Shown piece by piece: positions 23,366 to 34,836 of a stretch of DNA of 64,000 bases. The stretch's first letter is position 1. Each line of letters opens with the position of its first letter. The translations under genes and the position numbers were made by a program. Origin of the DNA: Rhizomys pruinosus. Its lineage: Eukaryota; Chordata; Mammalia; Rodentia; Spalacidae. The stretch lies in assembly GCA_009823505.1 (NCBI GenBank), contig VZQC01006291.1, positions 2,081,167 to 2,145,166 of the forward strand, given 5' to 3'. The notes below the pieces were generated by a model. It was not told where the DNA came from, did no database searches, and worked only from the letters and a program-made list of their open reading frames with translations.

Positions 23366-24221
23366 TGTGAATGCTTTCTTGCTGAGGAGCTCTTACAGAT
23401 GCCATGTGGAACTCAAGTTCTAAAATACAGCCAGTTGCTCTTCTAAGGAAACAGGCAGCTGAGCAATGAAAGAGAGTATGTACCTTCTAAACTGGGGAAG
23501 TACACGCCAAGACAGGAAAGTAAGAAAGAAAAGGGTTGTTTCTGGGAACTGTGTGCAGCCCAAAGTGGGGAGGAATGTGGCCGACCACCTGTTTTGGATG
23601 TCTGTTCCATTTCGGGTACTAACATCTACACTATCCATACTAACATCTGTACTAGCGTCTCATTCTCTCACTCATGCTTTACCAGAGTCCTGTGAGGGAA
23701 AGCCATAACTTTCATTTAATGAGTGAGCAAATAGATGCACAAAGAATGGAAATGAGGTGACATAGCCAATAAATGACCAATGAGAGTTCTGGACCCAGGT
23801 AATCTGACTTCTGGGATCTATACAACTTTTAAGGCAAATGTGAGATTGTTGTAACAGCAGAGTCTTCAGCACCATCGAAAGATCCAGGATCTATGGAACC
23901 CTACAGATCTGTGTAAGACAGACAGCATGTACTGCTTCTATCTAGGGTGAATTAAGAACCCAGAAGAATCAAACTTAAATTAAAGTAATTCATAAGCCAT
24001 CAACAAGCTGGTACCTTTTAATGGCCAATTAGGAATACTTCTCTCAAAATCCTGAAACCAGAGAGTAAAGAAACTCTCACATGTAGAGGTAGAATCAGCT
24101 AGTATGAAAAGAAGAGTTTCAGAATAAAATATGTCCAATTTTTCCTACTAATGAAACACGCTATAAGTTCAGTTGCTTACATGTAAAATGAATTACCCAG
24201 AACCTGAGCATGGTCATCTAT
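23366..24221. other. unique DNA
   Basis: No supported feature. The 72-80-aa frames around 23420-23708 lie on both strands of the same DNA and show no motif. Confidence 0.45.
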
Positions 24222-24236
24222 AAAGTGAGGGCTGTA

Positions 24237-24468
24237 GAGATGGCCTAGAGGTTAACAGCACCGACCGCTCTTACAGAGGACCCGGGTTCGATCCCCAGCA
24301 CCCACATGGCGTCCAAGAACCATCTGAAGCTCCAATTCCAGGAGAACTCCAGTTCCAGGGGAATCCAACACCCTCTTCTGACCTCTGCGGCATTGCATGA
24401 CATGGGTGCACAGACCTACATGCAGACAGTACATTCATACACATACAGAAATAAAAAAAAGTTTAAAA
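24237..24468 (+). mobile_element. B3-like SINE, 17-nt-duplication subfamily, 5' junction at microhomology
   Basis: Contains the doubled ACTCCAGTTCCAG block ('ctccaattccaggagaactc' then 'cagttccaggggaa'). Flanks repeat as aaagtgagggctgta (24222-24236 and 24469-24483). The first bases of the element (ggctg) coincide with target bases, so the true element start was apparently lost or merged at a microhomology. Confidence 0.92.
24285..24295 (+). promoter_or_regulatory. Pol III B box of the SINE
   Basis: GGTTCGATCCC matches the internal B box (GGTTCGANTCC) of tRNA-derived promoters nearly perfectly, so this copy keeps its internal RNA polymerase III promoter element. Confidence 0.7.
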
Positions 24469-24483
24469 AAAGTGAGGGCTGTA

Positions 24484-24839
24484 AACAAGACATCCTACAG
24501 CAATTAGAAGGATCGCAAAAATGTTGTCAGTCTTCATGCCTTACACAAAGTAGTATCTCAATAACACTAGCTACTGCTACTGACTTTTTAAGAGTAAATG
24601 TTCAACACATCAGAGGAAAAAGCAGATATTCTATAATTTATTATTTCATTAACACATTTTCATTAGGAAATACATTTAGTTAATATCAATATCAGTAGGC
24701 ATTTCCCCTTAACATATATATCATAGTGCAGGAATCATTTTAGGTTTAGGTTTTATCTGTCCTCCTACAATTCCGTTACTCAAGTTCTTTCAAATCTATG
24801 TTATAAAATACTAAGTTCCCTGCCCCCAACACTGACAAC
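24484..24839. other. unique DNA
   Basis: Nothing recognised. Confidence 0.4.
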
Positions 24840-25392
24840 TCATCCCTCTGCTTACTCAGGCAGACCTGGCCATCTCCTGCTGGGTGAACGTTATTCCAGA
24901 TTAAAACATCTTCCTCTGTCATCCCGTTCTCAAAAAAGAGAGATTGTAGCTTAAGATGGTGCCACTGGTCTGCTTCCCACCTTCAGCTGTATAGAGATTT
25001 ATATCTAAATCCATTTTCCTCTGCTTCTCCATCAACCAGGCTTTTCTATGCCTCTGTGGCTTTGTACAGCTATTTTTGCTGCCTGATATAGTCTTGTCCT
25101 GTTCAATATGTAGAAAACTCTTTCTAGATCTAAACCAAATACCACCATGTTATACTGTCCTCTTCAATTTGCTCAGAAGACATTGTCCACTACCTCACTA
25201 GCTCCTATGGTATTTTGTAGTTAACCCCTGGATCATTGTTTAATGACATGCATCTGTCATTTCTAAGCTGTGGGTGCCACTAATTCATGAATCCTGTCTT
25301 ATTTGACTTTACACCCTCAACACCTTACATATTTCTTGTCTCATAATAATTCAGGAAATACTTGCCAACTGGTAAATGAAATGATAATTACC
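24840..25392 (+). mobile_element. L2-like LINE relic
   Basis: A C/T-rich series of blocks ends with 'aagctgtgggtgccactaat', 'cctgtcttatttgactttac' and 'caggaaatacttgccaactg' plus 'aatgaaatgataat'. This is the layout of the L2 3' end ('gactgtgagctcc...ctgtctt...aataaatatttgttgaatga'). It is an ancient, diverged relic with uncertain bounds. Confidence 0.45.
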
Positions 25393-26699
25393 ACTTGTCT
25401 GTCTTCATAGGTTCTGCCTTCATTTAAAGACAACTTTATTCTAAGTCAATTAGAATTTTTCCCTACCATAGCTCCTGCATGTCTTGTACAATGTGGGATA
25501 TACAAAGGCAGGGAGAAATAAGATCATTCCTTTAGGAATTTAGAAAAGGCACAGATGCTCATTAGACATTGGTGTAGATCAGGTAGAGATACAAACCAGC
25601 TGCCCACATCCTCCCCCAACTCTCCCCAAGGTATTGCAACAGGGACAGCTGATTGCTAGGTTTACCTTGCATGTAAACAAGATCTTATACTGAAATTTCA
25701 ACCACATTCATCGATTTTTCCCCATTTTTTAATGCTGTATAAATGGTTGTATGTTTTTGATTTTAAGAATTTGAAAAGAAAAAACTAAGTTTAAACTACT
25801 TTTATTACCATGGATTCATACTGAGACATCTCCCATTTGTTTTTATATGCTAAATTATAATTACTTTATAACAAAATGCCATTATGAATTTTGTCTCCTC
25901 TTAATGTTTCTCTTTCTATACAGTGCTGTGTAAAATCATCAAGTCTATTTGTCTTTCCTCTCTGTATCAGAGAAGCTTTAAAGAATAGTAATTAATATTT
26001 TTGGCAGGTGACACCTAATACATATTCAAGATAAAATTATATTTAATAGATGACAAAGGCTAGGAAAGCATCTATGGACCTATTCCTCATTGCTTCACAT
26101 TTAAGTGCAGAAATATTCAAAGGTGACAGAACAAAGACAGGAAAGATAAAGCCTTCCATCATTCAGTACAATGAGTATTTTTACTATAAAAAGCTGGCAA
26201 ATGAAAACATCTAGCTTTGTTTTGGTTACTGTTTTATTCTACTGTCTAGCACAGCACTTGGTTATATGGTGGAATGGAAAAAGAAAGAGGAGGAACAACA
26301 CAAAAGAGAACACAGTGCACTGTCTTTAGAAATATAATCTACAAGAAAAGCTACTGACATTATCCCCCAGGAATAAGGGAATGGTGAGATATGTCAGAAG
26401 AACCCTCCAGGTAACCTGGAAGTCTGACAGGTAAGAAGATAGATAACCCTTGCTGACTTCAATATTGCTAATGCCAGCCTTCTGAAATAAGAAAACTATG
26501 TTGTTCTACCAGGAGAAAACTATGTCACATATATACATACATTAACGGTAAAAAAAATAATAGTATTTTTTGTTAACAGGGAAATGGAAATTCTATCTAT
26601 GAACAAAGCATAGATTTTAAGGGACCTGAAGTCAATGCCATGACATCTCAGCCTTGCACAGCTGCCTGTGCTACAAAGATATCAATAAATGAATAGTCT
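25393..26699. other. unique AT-rich DNA
   Basis: 1.3 kb with no recognised feature. Confidence 0.5.
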
Positions 26700-27063
26700 T
26701 GTTGAATGTTAAAGTCAGAGCATCCCCCAAAGTCCATGTATTGGAGATTTAATCTCCCTGCAAAAGCTATGGAGGTGTGGTCACAGAGGTTTAGGGCACC
26801 AGGGTTCCGCTTCTATTCCTATCTTTAGGAAAAGGGCTTACAGGAGGGTGCCCACTGTTTTCCATTCCACTGACAAGTGAGGAGAATGTATTCCCACCCC
26901 CAACACTCAAGATTCCATTTAGATGCAGGCAGATGGGGCCCAAGCCTGCTAGTGTCCTGGTCTAGAACTTCCCAGCTTCTAGGACTCTGACAAATAAACT
27001 TCTTCACCTTATAAATTACTCATCTCAGAGAGCTTCTTACAGCAGCACAAAACAGACTGAAAC
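26700..27063 (+). mobile_element. MLT1/MST-like MaLR solo LTR
   Basis: 'catcccccaaagtccatgta', 'agatttaatctccctg', a mid 'tgtggtcacagaggtttagg' block, 'tctaggactctgacaaataa' with an AATAAA-like signal, and a 3' end 'ttacagcagcacaaaacaga'. This order is characteristic of mammalian MaLR LTRs. No internal region is present. The antisense 60-aa frame inside is not a gene. Confidence 0.55.
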
Positions 27064-27294
27064 ATGGAGCTCATTTATCTCCTGATTAGTTCACACCACA
27101 TCTACTGACATTAATCTAAAAATGGCTCCCAAGCATGAACTTATACTTTGTATTATCCACAAAGCTAAAACAAACCTTAACCTTTTAACTGTACTATGTA
27201 AAAATGAAATTTAATTTCTCCTATTGTATTGCACTTGCTGTGGTGTCATTCTTCAGGTGTATGTAAAGGCTTGCCTGTCACACACACGCACACA

Positions 27295-27331
<37 letters not shown>

Positions 27332-28094
27332 TATGGTCTACAAGGCTGGAAGAGGCTGCTAATATGAAAAAAATATACATCATTTGAGGGCAGAAGCCAG
27401 GATCTAAGTAAGACCATGGAAATGAAATTTTAATATGCTAGATCTTATTTCTGCTACATCAATGCCTTGTTACAAGAATGAGTCCATCACAGAATGAGTC
27501 TATCACAAAAGGTTGTCATAATGTGATATTACAAACAGACTTGATACCACACCCTCTTAGCAGCTTACTCATCGATTACCTCTTTAATTTCTTTCTCAAT
27601 GGGAAAACAGAGGTGAGATGAGATATAATGCATTAGACTTGAGAAAAAAATGAAATGCTATTATGCTTTTGAACAGATAATGACAAAAGGCTGTCTTAAG
27701 TTTGCAATATAGTAATCACATTTTCTAAGTCAAAAATATAACATGTAACTGAAGTATTGGTTAACAAAGGTCCAAATGCTTCAATTAGCTCTTACCAGGG
27801 TAACTCAAGGGTTGCATATTTTATGGTATAACACACATATAGATCTTGTGCTCAAACACTTTATTATCTTATTGTAGAGACAAAATAAATCATGAGGTAG
27901 AGATAACTCCAAGTTTTTATGATTACTGTGAATGATATCAGCCCCTGGCTTATACAACACATTCAGCCCTCTTAAAATAAATAATAATCACCAAATGTGT
28001 AAGAAAGACCATATGTGCTTTGGAGTGACAGAGAAAGAGCAATGCAATTAGAATCTCAAGCTTCATTTATTTAAGTCATTGTAATAAATTGAGT
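27064..28094. other. unique AT-rich DNA with a CA repeat
   Basis: No feature apart from the (CA)n tract listed next. 'aagaatgagtccatcacaga' and 'atgagtctatcaca' near 27476 form a short local duplication. Confidence 0.5.
27278..27329 (+). repeat. (CA)n microsatellite
   Basis: CA run with minor GCA and AAACA interruptions in its first half. Confidence 0.96.
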
Positions 28095-28515
28095 AAGAGG
28101 CTACAAAGATGTGAGGCCCTCATCCCTGGAACCTGTAAATAGTATTTTATTTGGGGACTAGGACATCAGCAGGGGTGACCACATTGAGGGCCATGGGACA
28201 TGAATCTGTCAATGAGCCAAAAACGCATTGACAGTGTCCTTGTTAGAGACAGGCAGAGAGGAAATGGATCCAGGTAGAAGAGAAGGCCAGGATGAGTGAG
28301 GTAGAAAGAGGGGTGTGGCTGTAAGCCAAGGAATGCCCATCTTCTCCAAAATCTGGAGGGAAAGCAGAGGCAACCATCCTCATACTTGGATTTCTACCTG
28401 AAATACTAATTTCAAACTTGTGAGTCTAAAACTGTGAAGGAATGTAATTCCTACTGTCTTAAACCATCCAGTTTATGATTCTTTGTTACATTAACCACAG
28501 GAAAATGATAGACAT
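28095..28515 (+). mobile_element. MLT1-like MaLR LTR
   Basis: The middle block 'tgtggctgtaagccaaggaa' and the 3' block 'aactgtgaaggaatgtaatt', 'gtcttaaaccatccagttta', 'ttgttacattaaccacagga' follow the MLT1-like order 'aactgtgagagaataaattt...ttgttttaagccacc...ttgttacagcagcca'. Diverged, non-coding. Confidence 0.55.
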
Positions 28516-28856
28516 GAGTTTAAACATAGTTTGTCTATTATTCAAGAAAATATTTTCTATATATTAGGACCCAGTAAAAATAGCCTTTAAAAACTGTTTT
28601 ATATGTCATAAATAGAAACAGTATGAGACTTCATATCCTGTGAATGACCATTAGATTTTTATGTGGAAAATGGATTATGTCTAACTTACAAGTCCTTCAC
28701 TCCTTTCTGTTGCTGCATCAGTAGGAGAGTTTTCTACACCAGCCTCCCAGGATGGGCATTTGAGACTCTGTGGGGCTTGGATCACTGACAGACTTGGCAC
28801 TCCCAGCCCCTAACATTTTTTTTTAATTTCACAAATTAAAAAAAAGTCTGTTGGAG
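28516..28856. other. unique AT-rich DNA
   Basis: Nothing recognised. Confidence 0.4.
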
Positions 28857-29068
28857 ATGCAGAGATGCCTCAGAAGTTAAGAGCATTGGCTGATCTTGCA
28901 CAAGACCCAGGTTCAGTTCCCAGCACCCACATGGTGACAGTCTGTAACTTCAGTTCCAAGAAGATCTGATGCCCTCTTCTGGCCTTTGCAAGTATTGCAC
29001 ACATGCGGTACATTTACTTGCATGCAAGCAAAACACTCATACAAATAAAATGAAAATAAATTTAAATC
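28857..29068 (+). mobile_element. B2/B3-like SINE (old)
   Basis: 'gagatgcctcagaagttaag', 'caggttcagttcccagcacc', 'tgatgccctcttctggcctt' and an A/T-rich tail. The divergence and lack of a clear TSD indicate an older subfamily. Confidence 0.82.
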
Positions 29069-29789
29069 TGGTGGCTTTTACTTTAGAATCAAATGCTGAA
29101 AGTATTATTTCAGATTTATTTTTACCTATCAAAAAGTGTAAGTCAATAGAGAAATTTTAATAATATAATTTAGAGCAGGCACTAGCGAAAGTAGAAGAAA
29201 AGTTAATCAGTTTATTAGTGCTTTATTTCTTAGAAATATTGCAAGAGTTCCAATCAAATTAAATGAAATATTTAAAATTATGCTATTTTATATTTGAGTA
29301 ACATTTTAATTAGCTGATGATTTTCCATCATTTAATGACATTTTTTGCTATTTTAATATTTCTCCCAAACTAATAGCACAAATTGTTTAACGATATGTGA
29401 GAGTGTCTAACTCTTGTTCTAGAGTTAAAATAAACTATTCCTTATTATAAGTAGAAACCATTTGGTTTCCCGAATAATTTCCTCATCTGTACCATCATTG
29501 ACGAATAAAAGTTTACATCTAATTTTTCAAAAGTACATTAAGTTTTAAGAATTAAATACCTAATGATATTTACATTTTAATTATAATCACTAAGTTATGG
29601 CTCACAGGATAAAGTTAAATTTTAAGTTATATTAAATGTTAGGTTTATGAACTTAACTTTGAAACTCTATTTGGGTATAACAGGCCCACTTTTAAATATA
29701 CATCTCAATAAGCCTTAAAAAATTACATTTTCTCAAAACTACTGTAAGACATTCCTATCATGCCAAAACTTTTCTTTTCCTATTGGCAG
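29069..29789. other. unique AT-rich DNA
   Basis: No recognised feature. Confidence 0.5.
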
Positions 29790-30065
29790 ACATTTAGCTA
29801 CCATGCTCAGCCCTAGGTAATCACTGATGTGCTGTTCCTCTCGATTAGCTCAGTCTGTTTTCATGTAAATACAATCACAAACTATGTAGCCCTCTGCCTC
29901 ACGTCTTTTATTATTCATTCAGCATAACTTCTTAAGATTCAGCCATTTTTTGTCTGCTGGGTATCCCATTGTATAGAAAACAGTTTATTTATTCATTTAT
30001 TTATTAATAAACTTTTTTCTAGTTGACAACTGATATGAATACTCATGTACTTATCTTGGGTGGTC
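29790..30065 (-). mobile_element. ancient L1 (L1M-like) fragment
   Basis: 'atgtaaatacaatcacaaac', 'ttattattcattcagcataa', 'ggtatcccattgtataga' and 'tttatttattcatttattta' follow the antisense 3' portion of old mammalian L1 ('ccattgtatgg...tttatccattcatc'). Low identity, uncertain bounds. Confidence 0.45.
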
Positions 30066-30159
30066 ATATAGTTTCCTTGGGGTCAGGTCACCATATGGTG
30101 AGTACATGGAAAACCACGCCCCTATTTGAACATTCTGAAATGTTTGCATCTATGTAATA

Positions 30160-30452
30160 TCCTCACAGTGACAAAGGCAAAAAGCAACTTAAAGGAGAAA
30201 AAGGGTATTTCACCTCATGGTTCCAGAGTCCTAAGAGTCCATCATGGAGGGAAGGCATGGTGGCAGGTAGCTGGCAGGACAGTAGGGTTTGCAAGCTGAG
30301 ATCACAGGAGGAGCTGCAAGCTGAACGCTTGCTTCTTCAATCACGAATAGAAGCAGGGAGAGCAAACTGGAAGTGTGCGAGTGTAAAATCTCTCAAGCCA
30401 GTCTGGAGTGATGCACTTCCTCCAGCAAGGCCGTACCCAGACCTCCCCTAAC
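30160..30452 (-). mobile_element. MaLR-type LTR fragment
   Basis: Same family as the LTR at 47.03-47.39 kb: 'agtccatcatggagggaagg', 'catggtggcaggtagctggc', 'gatgcacttcctccagcaag' and 'ccgtacccagacctcccc' align in order with it. The outer end is missing and the fragment stops at a G12 run. Confidence 0.65.
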
Positions 30453-30464
30453 GGGGGGGGGGGG
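30453..30464 (+). repeat. G12 homopolymer
   Basis: Twelve Gs exactly between the LTR fragment and the start of the next L1-derived DNA. It is a likely slippage site and its length may be unreliable. Confidence 0.9.
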
Positions 30465-31014
30465 TATTAGACCAGGAAAGGAAAAGAATATGGGAGGCTG
30501 GAGAGAAATATTGGACAGGAATTCCACGCCAACCTTCTCTGCAGACCACTTCTTCAGCTCCAGAGAGAGTAGACTGTTTTGCTTCTCATCCACCTGTGCC
30601 CCTTTTCTAAGCCTAGGGAAAAATCTGCGGAAGAGGGGGTGTGGTAGAATATGGGGGCTGCGATTGGGGTGAATGGTGAAACTACAACAATATAGTCTGG
30701 ACACTCATTGGATCAACTTGATTGAACATACAAGCTGGATATTGGGACCCATGGGCTGTGTGAGTTTGGGCACAACTGCTTGCAAATTGGTTTTACATGA
30801 AGGATGCTTGTACTCATAAATTATCACTTATTGTTAAAAAATGAAGAAAAAACAGAGAAAGATGCAGGAAAGTTATGGCAGAATGCATGATCTGGGATGG
30901 GGTGGGTTGGGGGAGTGGGGGGAAGGGAAAGGGAAATATGCCTGAACTGAACAGGAAAATGATGTATGAAATACACAAAGCATCAATAAAAATAAATAAA
31001 TAAATAAAAAAGAA
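30465..31014 (+). mobile_element. L1 3' end, young family (copy B)
   Basis: From 'cagctccagag' (30556) onward it runs colinear with copy A (18.71-19.15 kb): 'acctgtgccccttttctaag', 'atggtgaaactacaacaata', 'cttacatgaaggatgcttg'-like block, G-rich tract and 'catcaataaaa' plus an AAAT tail. The first about 90 bp differ from copies A and C and may be a variant upstream segment or flank. Open frames across it on both strands are UTR translations. Confidence 0.8.
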
Positions 31015-31626
31015 TCACCTAATTAACTTGCAGCAGCGATTTGTAATCTATAAACATCTCCTTTCCAGGTGGTGTTCACAGACAATATGTAACTCTCCAG
31101 TGGGCACTGTAGTGAATTATAGACAATGCCACCCCAAACTATGCCACTTTGGCACAAGGATTATTTTGAGCAGGCAATCAGGAAGCACATGAAACAAATG
31201 TCTTCTTCTGTTCCTCCTCCACTTGCCAAAAAGCACAACTTAAGTTCACAAAGGTATTCTCCCCTTTCTCACCAGGTAGGTGCGAAAAGTCATGCCTGAA
31301 GATGACTTTATGGGTCCTTATCGGCTGGAAGACAGTGCCGAGAATCTGAACAGCCAACCGCACTAACAACCTGTGCCCTCTATCCATTTTCCACCACGTG
31401 CCAGTCCTGAATCAGTGTGCTTTTCCTTTATCATGCCATTTCTCTAAAAGCAAGTTCTTGGCTCAAAGTATCATCATATAAGACAAAAGTCTGACTGCTT
31501 CTTTGAGAGTTCCATTTTTCCAAGTTTCCTTCAATGTATTATGATACATTGACATTATTATACATATAATATAATATAAACTTCTGTCTCTTATTAATTT
31601 ATTTTGCTATAAACATCTCAGATAAG
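31015..31626. other. unique DNA
   Basis: No repeat recognised. The 69-aa antisense frame at 31178-31387 has no motif. Confidence 0.45.
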
Positions 31627-31637
31627 AACTTAGAAGG

Positions 31638-31801
31638 AGGCTGGGTGTGGTGTCGTAGGGCTTTAATCCCAGCACTCGGGAGGCAGAAGCAAGTGGATCT
31701 CTGTGAGTTCAAGGCCAGCCTGGTGTACATAGTGAGCTCCAGGCCAGCTGGGACTAAAGGGAGACCCTGTCTCAAAAAGACCAAAAAGAAAAAGAAAAAG
31801 A
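31638..31801 (+). mobile_element. B1 SINE
   Basis: ggctgggtgtggtg head, full B1 body, AAAAG-rich tail. TSD aacttagaagg at 31627-31637 and 31802-31812. Confidence 0.93.
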
Positions 31802-31812
31802 AACTTAGAAGG

Positions 31813-32478
31813 GTAGAGAAAAAATTATTTTTACTTCAAATTGATGTTATAGAAATCCAATAATTTGACTTCCAATTCATGAATAAAGTATCAATATACT
31901 TGGAGGAAAATAAACAAAAATGACAGTGTTGTGCATGCTGAAGGAAATATTACAGATAATAAGCACAGTAAGGGATGTCACAATGATTTTCTGCTTTGAC
32001 CTCATTAGAAATCTCTCAGTCTCAGTCACTGCTGGGTTAGCACCAAATAAGAACAGGGGATCACCATATGCCTAATTCCAAGGACTCCCAAGAAAGATTT
32101 ATTGAAACTTGAGGTTGTAGCAAATATAGTTTGAAAACACCCGCCTCCTTTTTCTTTAAAGATAACATAATTCAATGAATCTTTCTAGCAGAATATACCA
32201 AAATTCCTCCAAATGAGCTAAACAAGATCAGAGATTTAAAAAGGAATCCAAATGAGATTCATTTGGCTAAACTCTTGTCACATCACTATGCAGACTTTGA
32301 AAATTATTCTGCTAATAATTAAAATATACACATTAGTAGATATTTTCCAGCACCTGAATCTTCAAGACAACTCAGACACCATTTTCTTTAGTGGACTTTT
32401 AAGAATCATTTCTCAGCTTTTTTCTTCAGCCCAGAACACTTGTCTGTAAGACAGGTGAACTTTAAGAGTCCCACACGC
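31813..32478. other. unique AT-rich DNA
   Basis: No recognised feature up to the L1 inversion. Confidence 0.45.
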
Positions 32479-32872
32479 TTTTAGTCTTTTAAGGGTTCTC
32501 CATACTGCTTTCCATACAGGTTGCAAAAGTTTGCATTCCCACCACCAGTGAATGGTGTTCCCCTTTCTTCACACCCACTCCAGCATTTGATATAATTTGT
32601 TTTCTTCATCATAGCCAGTCTTACGGGTGTAAGATGAAATCTTTAAGTAGTTTTCATTTTCATTTCCTTAATTACTACTGAACACTTTTTAAAAATGTTT
32701 CTTAGCCATCTTTACTTCTTCTCTTGAGAAGTCTCTGCTCAGATCTTTAGCCCGTCTTTTAACTGGGTCATTTGTCTTTCTATATACTCTGGATGTTAAA
32801 CTTCTGTCAGATGTGTCACTGGTGAAGATTTCCTCCCACTCTGTGGGTTTTCTCTTCAATTCTTTGATTGAA
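32479..32872 (-). pseudogene. L1 ORF2 C-terminal fragment, inverted 5' arm
   Basis: Read on the minus strand this is L1 ORF2 3' sequence colinear with 59.14-59.47 kb: 'agtaaagatggctaagaaac', 'ttcatcttacacccgtaaga', 'ggtgggaatgcaaac', 'tatggaaagcagtatggaga'. Reading frames are broken. It is the inverted upstream part of the same L1 whose downstream part continues on the plus strand from 33031. Confidence 0.85.
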
Positions 32873-33030
32873 GCCGGGCGTGGTGGCGCACGCCTTTAAT
32901 CCTAGCACTTGGGAGGCAGAGGCAGGCGGATCTTTGTGATTTCAAGGCCAGCCTGGTCTACAATGTGAGTTCCAGGACAGCTGGAGCTACAGGGAGACCC
33001 TGTCTCGAAAAGACAAAAAAAAAAAAAAAA
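32873..33030 (+). mobile_element. B1 SINE at the L1 inversion junction
   Basis: Well-preserved B1 starting gccgggcgtggtggcgcacg and ending in an A16 tail. Left neighbour is inverted L1 and right neighbour is direct-orientation L1. I find no clear TSD. Either it inserted into the junction later, or it was captured when the inversion formed. Confidence 0.92.
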
Positions 33031-33738
33031 GACTAAAATCGAAACTACAGTTTGACCCAATCATACCACTCCTGCATGTATACCCAACTGATTCATCCTG
33101 TAACAGAGATATATGCACAACCATGTTTATTGCTGTTCTTTTCATAGTAGTGAAGAGCTAGAAGCAACCCAAGTGTCTCTCAACTGATGAATGGATAATG
33201 AAAATGTGGTGCATCTACACAATGGAGTTCTATGCAGTGGTAAAGAAAGACATCATCATGAAATTTGCAAGTAAATGGATGGAACTAGAAATTGTTATGC
33301 TAAGTGAAGTAACACAGTCTCAGAAAAACAAACGATGTATGTTATCCCTCATTTGTGGATACTAGCATCAAATTCTTTTAAGAGATCAAAGCAGGCAATT
33401 GGTCAGTAAAGATAATACCACATTGACTGATATTGCTATAGATATAGCTTGAACTATATGTCTCTTTTTCCTCAATTCTAAGATTTATGAGAAAGAATAA
33501 ACCTCTTTTTAAAAGTACATTAAGGGCTGGAGGGATGGCCTAGCAGTTAAGAGCGCCGACCGCTCTTGCAGAGGAGCCGGGTTCAATCCCCAGCACCCAC
33601 ATGGCGGCTGAGAACCGTCTGTGACTCCAGTTCCAGTAGAACTCCAGTTCCAGGGGAATCCGAGACCCTCTTCTGACCTCCGCGGCATCGCACTACATGG
33701 GTGCGCAGACCTGCATGCAGACAATACATTCATACACA

Positions 33739-33779
<41 letters not shown>

Positions 33780-34190
33780 AAATTTAAAAGTACATTAAAA
33801 CATACATCAACTTGATATGTAATTTACAATTATAAAGTTATATTTCTTTTTACCTCCATACAAGTTTATGATTAAACTGTGAATCCATAAATGTGTTTTG
33901 GAATCAACCTATAGTCTATTTTCAGACTTTGTAAATTTGGTATATGTATGAAGTATGGATGAAGCTGATCAATGAATATCAAGTTGCAGTTACATAAAGC
34001 AAGATGCTTTGGCATATGATTTTACAGTAGGATGACTATAGATATAATGTTGCATGCATTTCAAAAGCCTCAGAGAAAGAACTGTGGAAGTTTTAACCAC
34101 AAAGAAATTATACATGCTTAACAACATAGACATGTTCAGCAGATTTAAGCTTTAAATAATGTATATGTGCATGAAACACCATGTGACCCT
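33031..34190 (+). mobile_element. L1 ORF2 end and 3' UTR, direct arm
   Basis: It starts gactaaaatcgaaactacag and continues 'tttgacccaatcataccact', 'catgtttattgctgttcttt', 'atggataatgaaaatgtggt', 'atgctaagtgaagtaacaca', colinear with 59.49-59.77 kb. A 3' UTR block near 33.83-33.96 kb resembles 34.32-34.45 kb. The coding part has frame breaks. A young B3-like SINE interrupts it at 33524-33782. Confidence 0.75.
33524..33782 (+). mobile_element. B3-like SINE, 17-nt-duplication subfamily
   Basis: Head gggctggagggatggcctag, CpG-rich body (gagcgccgaccgctcttgca), doubled ACTCCAGTTCCAG block near 33625-33655, and an (AAAT)n tail. Perfect TSD aaaagtacattaa at 33511-33523 and 33786-33798. Inserted in L1 3' UTR. 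Confidence 0.95.
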
Positions 34191-34196
34191 ATTAAT

Positions 34197-34836
34197 ATGA
34201 ACTAGAAGATATTATGCTAAGTGAAGTAACGAAGTTCCAGAAAAACAATGAATGGCATACCTTGTCTGTGGATTCTAGCACCAAATCCCTAGTTGTGAGG
34301 CAAACTGAGCAATGTTAATGTTATATTTCTTTTTATCTGAAAGCAACTGTGCTCTTATAATGTGAATCCCTTAATGGGTTCTAGAATTAACCTACCACTT
34401 ATTTTCAGACTTTGTAATTTTGGTATATGGGTGGAAGGTATATATGCATATTTCAGAGTAATATAAAATTAAAAGAGAAAAATGTGAATTCCAAAATATG
34501 ATTTGGAATTAACATACAGTTTATTTTCAGATGACATGATTTTAGTATATGTGTGACATATATAGATATGCATATTTTGGAGCAATACAAATTGAAGAGA
34601 ACAACAACAACAACAACAAAAGGACTGGGACAAAGAACTGACTAAAACAGTAAAATTCTCCCCAAAACAATAACCCTCTGCATAGAAAAACTTTAAAAAG
34701 ACTCGGAAAAAGATACAAGACATGTATGGCAGAATGCATGAACTCAGGTGGGGCAGGGGGCAGGGAAAGGAGAATGAGTCTAAATTGGACTGAGAAATGT
34801 ATGAATTGCACAAAACTTCAATAAAATAGTTTTTAA
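34197..34836 (+). mobile_element. L1 3' end (second copy)
   Basis: From 'atgaactagaagatattatg' to 'cttcaataaaat' it is colinear with 59.74-60.36 kb, including an internal duplicated block (34399 and 34521), an AACAAC stretch, 'catgtatggcagaatgcatg' and a G-rich tract. 5'-truncated, no ORF2 left apart from the terminus. The antisense 123-aa and 89-aa frames are UTR translations. Confidence 0.85.

Noticed and set aside
18604..30704. Similar frames at 18604-18861 (-) and 30393-30704 (-)
   Set aside because: Both are translations of the complementary strand of the young L1 3' UTR, with no independent coding evidence.
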